From the NCBI GenBank assembly GCA_015680685.1, contig MNCI01007937.1, positions 279,480 to 343,479 of the forward strand: DNA of 64,000 bases, given 5' to 3'. A program made the translations under genes and the position numbers. Below are positions 36,001 through 44,175 of this stretch, one piece after another. The notes beneath the pieces are model-generated. The model was not told where the DNA came from, did not search any database, and saw nothing but the letters and a program-made list of their open reading frames with translations. Within the stretch, counting starts at the first letter, position 1. Every line of letters begins with the position of its first letter. This DNA comes from Gnetum montanum (lineage: Eukaryota; Streptophyta; Gnetopsida; Gnetales; Gnetaceae).

Positions 36001-38751
36001 ACCTCACATATATGTTTCCTAATTATGGATATCAAATGTTGTTAGTAATTGAATACATTTTTTAAAAAAAATAATTTTCTTCTTGTTTTCCCCCCAAATA
36101 TCATAAAATCACCAAAGAATTAATAGTACACACACAGATCAGATTCCTTTGCAACACAGAAGTGCATTAGTCATTGTATTTTTGTAAAACATTCTATTTC
36201 AATTGAATGTTGCAATATGTTGTTGATTTGATGTGCAAATGTTCAACAGAACTTTGGAATATGATGGCAATCAATAGCAGGTCTTCATGATCTTTACTTT
36301 CTTCCCAAAAAACCAAATATAAGAGAACAAATAACTGAGAACCCAATATTTTTGAGATAGAAATTTGAACATCTATAGAGCAAACTAAACACAGACAAAG
36401 TTTTTGTACCTGCCACACTAGAGACTGAAGTTTGATATTGAGAGCCTCACTTAAGATAGTTGGATCCATTTTTGATGCCATAGTAATAAAATTTTGGATA
36501 GCTTCGCGAGTGGGCTGCAAACGCACACCTCCAGCTGATGTTAGGCTATCTACAAGTCTCTCTTCTCTAGTATTTCCTTTTGTTTCATTATATCCATGTC
36601 CGTGTGCTCCATTCTTTGCGTCTGTATTAAATGTTCTGTTGCCATTATTTGAAGATGAATCATTAACATCACTAGCTAAATATTTTGGAGGAGTCCATGT
36701 TTCCTCTCTATTTTTCCTCGGCACTGAATCTCTTTCCAATGTCAACGATTTTCTTAGGCTAGGACCCCTATAAGTACTAGATGAAGTGTTCCTTCCATCC
36801 AGATAACTATTACTAGACTGCCCACCAATTATGCTGAGTCCTTGCCTAATAGATGCACTTCCAATTTCAACAACTTCACTGAGGAAAGACTTTTTGTCAT
36901 CAGCTATCATTTCAAAGTTTGTGTTGCCAAACCCTTGTATTCTCTTACTAAGATCTTCTGATGCTTGTTGCTTTTCCTCTGAAGCAAAAATGGCTGTAAC
37001 CGTTTCATGAGCTATATCACGAACAGCCTTGTTCAATGAATCTCCTCGTAGAGGATCTGGTTCACCTCTATAGTGAAACAGTTGTCGAATGACTCCGGAG
37101 TGTCGCTGCATTTCTCTTCTGAACTCTGTCCCAGATTTCCCCACTGAGTGCTTGATCAGTCGTAAAGCCTGAAAATTTGGGAAAATAAAGAAGCAAAATT
37201 ATTACAACATTAAATACTAGAAACAGATAAAAATTGTCCATCATTTGTACATATGTAGGAGAAAATGCAAACATAGTAAAGAGACTGGAAAGCTTACTAT
37301 CTAAAAGATAAGTAACTTAGATAGGAAAAGACACACAGATGGTAGGCAATATATATCAGAAAGCAATATAAATGTTAACTTAAGGCCCCAGTATATACCA
37401 ATTGCCAATGATCAATGTAGTTCCACATAAAAACATGGCATTCATGTTGAATTTTTAAACACGGTAATTTCATTTTTGCTGATATTTGCATGCCTAAAAT
37501 AACAAATCCCGATTACCTAATCAAATGACAAGAATTTCTAAAACAATCACCTACCATATCCTACTTAGCCATTGAGGGCTGGCATCTTGCTATACTTAGT
37601 TCGGTTCAAAATTTGTAAAGATATTATTTTTTTAACAAAAGTTGATGTTCTTGTTACTGGTAAATTGAAATTTTTAAATAAAAAATTAATCTACGTTTAA
37701 ATAGGAAAATAATTTGCTTGCATGGAGCAATGAAGAAACTGACGTTAATGACTACAGACAATATCCCCTTGCTAGTGTAGTAGGTGGCAAATTTGGCAAT
37801 ATGAAAATGTTCAGCTTGACGTCACATACAGCAGCTAAATATAAACTAAGAGGCAAATCCCAAACTGAAAAGTTAACCCCAAATATTCCAAGTATTCTTA
37901 ATATGCAAATAATGCATAGCTTCCTTGAATGAAATCATTGGCGCTTTTCACTGCAAAAACTTCATATCATAACCTTTAGATTCCACAACTCACTCAATAT
38001 CATGACATCCCTGAATGGCATACTTTGCTATTACGAACTTCTTTCGACCCTACAGGCAATAGTCAAATTCCTGTAAGCGGAAAACTTACTAAAGTGTGAA
38101 TCACCCACACCTCCAAATCAAAATAATTTCCTCCGTGCACTTGTTATCATCTGTTCACAACGGGTACTTCTCAGTAAAATGATCACTAAAATTAGAGGTT
38201 TTAGAAGCCAGATGGATTTCAGTCTCCATACAAACCAATAGATCAAGTGACTGTATTGTACATTCTATTCGATTACCGTACTCTATTGACATCTAACTGT
38301 TCTTTAATTAAGAAATATTTTCCCAGAGGAACATGAAATTGATGTTCAAAGTAAACATTCCAGCAATGTTGCCTGACTCAATTCATCGGAAGTCTCTAAT
38401 GGATACTTCCGGTAGACAAAACTGGTTGAAGAACACTGGACCAACTTTCATGGACATAATAAATAAGAACTAAAAACAAATTTTGGTAACTAGGATCCTT
38501 ACACATTTATCGGATATCAATCTAAAGGCACAACACAAACATACCTTTTGCTTGACTCTAGGGCTTTTATGATCGAGGCGTTTGAGGATATAATCGGACA
38601 TCTCCTTGACAATTCCGGCAGGGCTCTGTCGTAGAGTTTCACAGATCTCGTCCATCTTGTACAGCGGAGTGACCTTATCATCATCGGCCGTGACGTTATC
38701 CACCATTCGAGACCTCCAATACGCCTCCACGGCGCGCCTGCTGGAATCCAT
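20973..38751 (-). CDS. MTV1: MTV1-like ENTH/VHS trafficking protein (whole gene, five exons)
   Basis: CDS = join of exons 38751-38545, 37168-36410, 24311-24156, 22685-21720 and 21014-20973, all phase 0, coding 709 residues. All four introns are GT-AG. Residues 1-125 are an ENTH/VHS domain (MDSSRRAVEAYWRSRM, ILKRLDHKSPRVKQK, EFRREMQRHS). About 274-381 is a second VHS-like domain (RLQPTREAIQNF, VWQVRFKALCVLE, SPQASLREKANR). The rest is a disordered acidic, then Gln/Met/Pro-rich tail. Arabidopsis MTV1, of similar length as I recall it, has the same order. MTV1 is a plant tepsin relative that works with clathrin and AP-4 at the trans-Golgi network in vacuolar sorting. LFSGLVV at 479-485 fits the LFxG(M/L)x(L/V) motif through which tepsin binds AP-4 beta. 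AFDFI at 691-695 lies in the conserved C-terminal end. No frameshift or stop is seen, so it looks functional. Exon borders are inferred by eye. Confidence 0.92.
21720..22685 (-). CDS. MTV1: MTV1-like exon 4
   Basis: 322 codons, VLSVLQGDG to ..AFDFIA. It encodes the disordered tail with DLPDLIDTGEADLL (residues 405 onward), PFTGLSI (459-465), LFSGLVV (479-485, AP-4 type motif), DDIFSSLSV and a Met/Gln/Pro-rich segment. Acceptor is TTCCAG|GTTTTG and donor GCT|GTAAGT. Confidence 0.9.
23249..23345 (+). repeat. tRNA-like repeat, family 1, in intron 3
   Basis: It reads GGTTAGCCTAGTGGTAAC, then GAAGTTCAATTTCAGTGGGC and CTGCTGAGTTATGGAC. It lies antisense within the MTV1 intron 24155-22686. Confidence 0.65.
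24156..24311 (-). CDS. MTV1: MTV1-like exon 3
   Basis: 52 codons, VRFKALCVLESLFRYN to ..LREKANR, the second half of the VHS-like domain. Acceptor is TTTCAG|GTACGG and donor AGG|GTACGC. The open frame runs on into both introns, so the borders rest on the splice signals and family alignment. Confidence 0.9.
25590..25745 (-). repeat. tRNA-derived SINE-like repeat
   Basis: Minus strand has GAGGGATGGTAAGGTGATTG (A box) and, 25-30 bases later, TTGGGTTCAAGCCTGGGTG with a good B box (GGTTCAAGCC). It continues into a non-tRNA tail. It lies in intron 2, sense to the gene. Confidence 0.6.
26125..26660 (+). pseudogene. Ty3/gypsy protease-RT junction and reverse transcriptase fragment
   Basis: The frame reads MPPELPGTQQLQRVVDHKID, then GPKLADLKRQLESLIQK and DGTLRVCCDYKHL, equivalent to the family's DGSLRMCVDYRALN. 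Further on, in other registers, are LCNALDIFCILLNEIF (family LCNAPATFxxLMNxIF) and LFILVIF in place of the catalytic VYLDDIL. Stops and frameshifts are frequent and the YLDD Asp pair is lost, so it is dead. RNase H is not seen. Confidence 0.8.
26892..27397 (+). mobile_element. LTR followed by tRNA-iMet primer site
   Basis: The segment starts TGTTGAATAAAG and ends TAACA. It is followed at 27398 by TGGTATCAAAGCC, which matches the initiator-Met primer-binding site TGGTATCAGAGCC. The start is a guess from the TG rule; the end is set by the PBS. No partner LTR was found downstream. Confidence 0.55.
27840..29640 (+). pseudogene. gag-position coding remnant, unidentified
   Basis: Open stretches lie at 27882-28265, 28276-28566, 29036-29389 and 29358-29627, in changing frames. 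The first reads LSKHLRKGYTSQASSLYNVL and PDINYKAVSLNF and resembles no domain I know. The last two are heptad-like coiled coil (QLQIAKEQNQQLQEKV, KVRLQKEKEEILKDL). A 24-bp duplication at 29168-29214 encodes HDTLAQVD twice. Its place between an LTR/PBS and an integrase suggests a retroelement gag region, but a captured gene fragment is possible. Confidence 0.4.
30230..31060 (+). pseudogene. Ty3/gypsy integrase fragment
   Basis: CLLCQQDK at 30230 is the end of the HHCC zinc finger. IVVMDKISKIAIFHSL holds the first catalytic Asp region (family VVVDRFSKxAxFIP). MGTQLKLSTSFH matches MGSxLKxSTSFHPQTDGQ. At 30880-31030 KKHVNQEHQLQKFSAGDCLL and a WYDGFFKIIK segment match the integrase C-terminal domain. 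Stops and frameshifts are abundant. Confidence 0.8.
31996..34966 (+). mobile_element. Complete small non-autonomous LTR element D (TSD AACAT)
   Basis: LTRs are 32001-33254 and 34456-34961. They share starts (TATTAG.../TGTTAA...) and ends (CCAACA) and long aligned stretches. They are flanked by perfect 5-bp duplications AACAT at 31996-32000 and 34962-34966. The internal part (33255-34455) starts with a primer-binding-like TGGTATCAAAAC and ends in a purine-rich GATGGGAAG before the second LTR. No coding frame is present. The left LTR is about 750 bp longer, mostly from extra sequence between about 32290 and 32920. Confidence 0.85.
35572..35650 (+). repeat. tRNA-like repeat
   Basis: It reads TTAGCACAGGTGGCTTATG (A box) and CATAGGTTTGATTTC (B box) at tRNA-like spacing, in intron 2. 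Confidence 0.5.
35935..36005 (-). repeat. tRNA-like repeat
   Basis: Minus strand has TTGCTCACTTGGTTAGAGC (A box) and ACAGGTTTGATCCC (B box), a tRNA-gene-like spacing. It is too degenerate to be a working tRNA gene and more likely a SINE head. Confidence 0.55.
36410..37168 (-). CDS. MTV1: MTV1-like exon 2
   Basis: 253 codons, from ALRLIKHSVGKSG to ..LQSLVWQ. It completes the ENTH domain, then encodes a Ser/Asn-rich linker (YRGPSLRKSLTLERDS is the conserved island) and the first half of the VHS-like domain. Donor is CAG|GTACAA. Confidence 0.92.
37169..38544 (-). other. Intron 1 (1376 bp)
   Basis: GT-AG intron with a T-rich acceptor side (AATTTTCAG). It is AT-rich and no repeat family or gene is recognised inside. 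Confidence 0.85.
38545..38751 (-). CDS. MTV1: MTV1-like exon 1
   Basis: 69 codons from ATG to ..VKQK, ending at donor CAAAAG|GTATGT. The 5' side is purine-rich on the sense strand (GGAAGAGGAAGAGG), as in many plant leaders. The start is chosen because MDSSRRAVEAYWRSRM aligns with the N-terminus of MTV1 proteins. Confidence 0.92.
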
Positions 38752-39400
38752 TTTGGCTTCCTCTTCCTCTTCCTCTCCTTCCGCTCTCTTTCGCTTTCAC
38801 TGAATATTCGATCAACGCGATGATCTGCAAAATGAAAACAAGATTTTTACTTGCCAATTACGCAAACGCGCTTGGAATTTTTCCGATAGATAGCGAATAT
38901 AGTGTACACAGAATTACCAGAGCTAGTCAAGACCTCGACATTAGCAGAATTTCGAGATCTTCATCAACAAAAAGCCTGAGCAAATCATCGATATTTTCAA
39001 CAACGGAAAGTCTGCAACCAACGGCTCGACTTTGTCCGAGCAAAAATTTCTGGAAATTCAAGGATGGAAAGGCCTTGAACTGTTTGCGTGGCCACAAATC
39101 TTCTCCTCTCTTTTTATTTTATCGTGGTTGGCGATGTTTTCGTTTTTATCGCACCTGAATTTACTCTCTCCGAGATTTTTAACACCTTTCTCTTTGCAAT
39201 ACAGAACCTGCCTGAGAATGAAAAACTTGCACACCAGAAATTCAATTCCGTGTTCGATCACAAAGCGTGGAGCATATGCGCAAAAGTTGAAAGGGATTTG
39301 TTCTGGTCCCGCCTGTACTGTGTTATCGCCGCCATGGACAGTCCTGCGAATTCATTCAATTTGACACTATCGAAACGAAATCCAATGAGTTAAAACGGCA
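38752..39400. promoter_or_regulatory. Upstream region of the MTV1-like gene
   Basis: It contains the purine-rich leader and the presumed promoter. Base composition is less AT-rich than the flanks and all frames on the plus strand are moderately open (38820-39393), but none resembles a known protein and they overlap each other. I call it unique 5' flank, not a gene. Confidence 0.4.
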
Positions 39401-40404
39401 GTTGAAAAACAAAAAGCAAATGGAACCAAAGATGGCTAATTTAATTTCTTTTTACAATAAGTTTTTTAATCCAACACGAAATGACTAAAGTACATGTTTT
39501 TAATATTAGTAGTATACCCGGTTAGATATAATTTTTGTTGTTGGTGTGCTGGGAGATTTCTGTTTCTTGGAGAGGATGTTGGAATCCGAAACACAATATT
39601 TACTCTCATTATACTTTGATAGAACTTTGTTTATAAATTATTGCAGTTTATTAGAATAAGTTTATGACTAGAGTTTTCAAATTAAAAGTTGTATTACTAG
39701 AGTAACATTTCATTGTTTTGTAAAGGGGGATTAGATCATCCAAGAAAAAGCCCAACAGTTTTGGAAATGTCTTTTCATGTTTTCATCCTTACAACCAATT
39801 CTTAAAAACCTCTTCTCTAGGGTCAGCAAAGGATCAAGCCTGGCCCTTTATCCAAAAGTGCCCTTATAGGTTTTCACTTCTTACTAAAGGGTTTCTTGTA
39901 ATGAGAAAAAGAAAATTATCTCTAAAGAGAAAATTATCTCTAAAGAAAAAGAATACATCAATAAGAGATAACGAACAAATAGCAACAAAAGCTGAAAGCT
40001 TTTAATCCTTGAGCCTCCAAAACAAAAACAAATTAAAACCTTAAAAAATGAATTAATTATTCAACTTTTATTAAGAGCTTTTTTTTCTTTTTTTTTTTTG
40101 AAGTTGTAGCTGAAATGCAATATCTTTGAGAACTTGGTATTTGGCATCTAAAGAGATATCATAGTTATGCTCTTACTACTAGAAAATAACTACACAACAA
40201 AGCTTCTAAATAGAGTAGAGAACAAATGGTTGAAAACAATTCTAAATGCAAAAAAATGAAGTAGACAAAGAAAGCTGATCAAATAGAACTTAAGTACCTT
40301 AAGACTTATAGCCAATACATTACTTTCATAGAGCTCAAGTAGAAAATAAGGCTATTTGTTTATTTGTACAAGAGTGGGGGAACTTTTTTTAAAACAAATA
40401 ATAT
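39401..40404. other. AT-rich intergenic sequence
   Basis: Nothing beyond low-complexity A and T runs could be supported. Confidence 0.5.
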
Positions 40405-40520
40405 TTACCTTTAATACATATAGTTAAATTAGAACTCTATAACTTAGCATTACCCAACAAAATCAAACCCATAACTTGAAGCTTCAAAATCAAGAGTCTT
40501 GCCACTAGGCTACTGTTTTT
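40405..40520 (-). repeat. tRNA-like repeat, family 1
   Basis: Minus strand has GTAGCCTAGTGGCAAGACTC (A box) and TATGGGTTTGATTTTGTTGG (B box), with the family tail GAGTTCTAATTTAACTATAT. Confidence 0.7.
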
Positions 40521-41709
40521 TTTTAGGAAAAGTCTAGTCATTTATATAAAGAGAGGGATGAACCCCAAATTCGCAATCATCATGGAGAGAAGAAGATCCT
40601 CAAACAAACTAGATGAACACCTAGAGCATGAAGCCAACCAAGAACCAACCATTAAAAACATGATGCGTCAACTTCGAGGCAAGAGAATCCCAACCCCATT
40701 TCCAACCAATCAAAAAGCCCCAAGCATTCCTATAGGACATCAAAACCAAAAATGAAAAATAGTCACGCACAACATCATAAATTTTATTTAAAATAAAAGG
40801 TATGCATATCCAAAAAAGCAAAAGAACATACAATTTACAAACACTACATCAACTCACCTCGCAAGGAGTCACAAGTGTTGAATGTTGTCATCATGCATTA
40901 TAGATGTTTTCCTACGAGTGAAAGTTGGGGAACAGTAAGTTTAGGCATTTCGTACAAAAAGTGTAGGCATTCCACTCAAGCCAAATCTCTTAGGTGATCT
41001 CCACTCACAATGAAATCTCATGCAAGTATCTTTGAATGATGGGTCCTATTGTAATTATTTTCCAACGCTAATCACACAGAATCCTAGTCAACATGCACAC
41101 AAATTAACCTACATCCTTTGTAAACAAACATTCCTTGAAAAAGTATGTTGTAGTTCCAATCTTCTTATAGCCAAGAATAAATCAAGAGGCTATGGCAAAA
41201 CCTTATTGCTAGAGTTTTTCCTAAGTGAGCACTATATGATATCCCAATAGCCAAGCAAAAACCTCACATTTGGTAAATAATGCAATCTCCAAATAAGGTC
41301 TCATCCCCTCACTTTGTCCAAGGATTACCTATAGAGACATGAGATCCACCATATGTGGTTTGTTGAAGCAAAATACACGGTATCTTCATGAGTTGAATTA
41401 TGGTAGTTGTGTCTTTTAAGAATGTCAATAATTATAATAATTTGGCCATGTCTATTATCATCATAAAAGAGCAAGGGAATTCTCCACTACCCTCTACTAA
41501 ACCAATCCTTTACATATGCCCCTACGAGCACAATTGGGTGACTAGTTTAGAAAAAACTTCCCCATTCATTTTGTGATGAGCTTATTGTTATAAGTAGAAA
41601 ATAACAATGTGTCAAACCTGTGACTTGCTATGTCTCATCCTCAATAACTATGTTTGAGAAGATACATTATAATTTTAATAAAATAAAGTTTGTTAAAAAT
41701 GAATACAAA
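40521..41709. other. Intergenic sequence, nothing recognised
   Basis: Short frames (for example plus 40558-40755 and 41020-41250) have no family resemblance. Confidence 0.5.
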
Positions 41710-41940
41710 GATGTAGAATATGAACCACCCAAAGGTGTAGCACAATGGTTAAGATACTAATCTTTCAAAAAGGAGGTTGTGGGTTTAATACCTTTCTCTA
41801 CTTATAGTTTGGCATTAATGGAGTAGCCTTTTGATGTGACACTCCTGTGGATCATATCTACCTTGTTGTGTAGATAGGATTGGTGCTACTAGCATCAAGT
41901 TTCCTTGTCACAATTGAGAAAAAGAGGATGTAGAATATGA
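41710..41940 (+). mobile_element. tRNA-derived SINE with 14-bp target-site duplications
   Basis: The body 41724-41926 (203 bp) is flanked by identical GATGTAGAATATGA at 41710-41723 and 41927-41940. Near its start TAGCACAATGGTTAAG is a clear pol III A box and GGGTTTAATACC a B box at tRNA spacing. A non-tRNA body follows and the element ends GAGAAAAAGAG. Two perfect 14-mers plus internal promoter make this a nearly certain retroposed SINE. Confidence 0.88.
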
Positions 41941-42690
41941 GAAAACTACAAAATAACTTTAATTCATATGAGATGTTAGTTGTTGAAGAATTGCAATTTG
42001 AAACATAGAAACGTTAATATCTTCATGAAAATTCATATTATAATAAAATTTTTAGATAACTTGGTGAAAAATAAAAGGACAAAGACAACTACAATAAAGT
42101 TATCAATATTATTGAATTGATATCATAAAATGAAATTTTTTAAAGAGATGGCTAAAACCTTTTCATTGATTCATTACATCAAATTCAAAATGTATATGGT
42201 AAATCCTAGCTTATGAAAAATAGGTTGCTACATCACTATTCCACAAAAGCCACCAAAAGGAAAGGGGGTTATTATGGAAAACCCTCAAAAAACAAAAAAA
42301 TTTTACTAAAAAATATCAACAATACATCTACATCAGAGATACACTAGTTTATAATCAAAACAACTAGATACCAAGTGCATTGCATCATAGCTTCCAAACA
42401 CTAATAAAAAGACTAAGAAAGGAATGGCTTAAAGAAAAAGAAAATCAAGTGAAAGAAATACCAAAAAAGATACAAGAAAAAAAAAGGATTGAAGATGATT
42501 TGAAGAACTTGCAAATAACCAAAAATCTAGCTCTACATAGAGGTAAATGATGAAAAAGAACTCATTTAGCCAACGACATTTTGTTGTGACAAGGATTGGA
42601 TGGTGATGATGATGAGAGCACTTTAAGAAATATAATTAAAAAATATTTCACAATACACAAAGAAAATTTTGAATCATTAATACCCTAATA
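41941..42690. other. AT-rich intergenic sequence
   Basis: No gene is seen. Confidence 0.5.
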
Positions 42691-42692
42691 AC

Positions 42693-42755
42693 AACTCCAA
42701 GTTATGGGTTTCATTCTACTTGGTGATGTTGAGCTATAAAGTTCTACTTAAGTTA
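42693..42755 (+). repeat. tRNA-like repeat, family 1, 3' part
   Basis: It reads CCAAGTTATGGGTTTCATTC, then GATGTTGAGCTATAAAGTTC, as in the other family 1 copies; the A box is lost. Confidence 0.5.
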
Positions 42756-42790
42756 TAAGAAAGTTTTGTGTTGGTGATACATCTAATAAT

Positions 42791-43152
42791 TGATGAGTAA
42801 GCCTAGCATCCAATCATGCAATCTATAAGTTTTGTAGTAAATTGTGTCAAATCCATGGATGATCTAGCAATAGTACCTAGCTTCACTAGGTGATAGTTGG
42901 TCACTATCTTCTTAGCTAGACTTGTAATGGTTCTCTTATTTGTTGTTATGTTGTTAGACATATACATTAATAATTACAATTATTAAGCCAATGCACATTA
43001 ATGCTCAAGATAAATATGTGTTCATTCTGATATTAATTAACATTCAAGGAAACATACAAATTATAGTAGAAAAGTAGTAAATGAAATAAGAAAGTAAAAT
43101 ATAGAAAATAGTAAATCTAATCTAAGTTAGAGTGCTGAAATGAAAAAGTATC
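42791..43152 (-). mobile_element. Older LTR (first part), host of element B
   Basis: It starts TGATGAGTAAG and aligns with 51862-52440, which starts TAATGAGTAAG. It resumes at 51817-51861 after element B. It carries the same AATCTTTATT polyadenylation-type segment as the LTRs of B, so it is a diverged member of the same LTR family. Confidence 0.6.
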
Positions 43153-43971
43153 TGATGAGTGGCGAGGTACCCCTACACTCAACCATACAAATACAAGTGT
43201 TTCATGCACGATCCAGTCAAACTCCACAGACGGGCTTGTTGTGGTATCTAGATAGTTACTCGTTGATCGCAGTTCACTATCTTCCCACCTGGACTAGTAT
43301 TTGCTTTGTCATGTATGGTTTAGTCCGAAGTGAGGTGTATGGTGTGGCTTCTAACCTAGTGCTACTCTTGGAGTCAATGGAAAATAGCTTTAATTAAGCT
43401 AGGAGGAAAAGGGAGAGAGAATCTAAGCTAGCCTAAGTTGGATGAGCATTCGTCCCTTAATCATCCGTACACATCTTGGACCTCATGCACGACTACCACT
43501 AGGATTACCAAGTGCATGGCCTAGGTACGCTACTGGGATACCAAGTAGTCACACTTGAATGCTCATGATTAAGTCGTACTCATTCTACATTTAAGAAGTT
43601 TAGGGTGAAGAGATATTAACTACAAAAGCAATAAATAACAATAACAATTAAATGATTAAAATAAGTGAATGCTGTAATGATGAAGTAATCTTGATATTTA
43701 TTTCCAGTCATGTGCATGTCCAAGTACATCATACTCGAATAAAGGTGTTGTACAATTACAATCTTCACACTGTGGGCATGCACTGGGGGAAAGGGTTGAG
43801 AAAGACTATAAATGAAAACTAACTTCTAACTAAAAACCTCCCTACTCCATCGTGCACCTAAGGTGTATTTATAGGCCTACACAGGAGTCACAATATCATG
43901 TATACGATATCATGAGCCAGGATGCGATATTGCATATGCGATATCGTGACCTAATGAATCATGATTCATCA
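43153..43971 (-). mobile_element. 3' LTR of element B
   Basis: 819 bp. The sense strand starts TGATGAATCATGATTC, has GATATC-type motifs and a CTATAAATA TATA box (plus 43866-43874), and ends GCCACTCATCA. Confidence 0.9.
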
Positions 43972-43985
43972 TACCCCCACGAATG
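43972..43985 (-). other. Polypurine tract of element B
   Basis: Sense strand CATTCGTGGGGGTA directly precedes the 3' LTR, as in element A. Confidence 0.8.
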
Positions 43986-44175
43986 AATGAAAACTCATCC
44001 TTGAATTAAACAAAATGAGAACAAGCCCCATTGATTATACAGTGGATAGGTATGGGATTATTAACTGACTAGGGATTTATTCATGTTGCAGTGGAGAACT
44101 CAATAGAACAAAATTGGGACACAACACAAAATTACAAAATTATAAAATTGTAAACTTTATTTGGCTCATGTGGTT

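Larger units (their letters stand above)
24312..36409 (-). other. Intron 2 (12,098 bp), filled with retroelements
   Basis: The intron separates VWQ from VRF inside the VHS-like domain; both halves join in frame. It contains RT and integrase fragments, an LTR with primer site, gag-like frames, a complete small LTR element and several tRNA-like repeats, all listed separately. Stretches 24425-25560 and 31130-31990 hold nothing I recognise. Confidence 0.85.

Noticed and set aside
35935-36005. Functional tRNA gene on the minus strand
   Set aside because: A and B boxes are present but the arms do not form a proper cloverleaf; similar pieces recur as SINE-like repeats.
36432-36773. Plus-strand 113-codon frame opposite exon 2
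   Set aside because: Shadow of the real exon; no independent support.
38820-39393. Overlapping plus-strand frames upstream of the MTV1-like gene, including one of 101 codons at 39088
   Set aside because: No start context, no family resemblance, and several frames are open at once; more likely unique promoter DNA.
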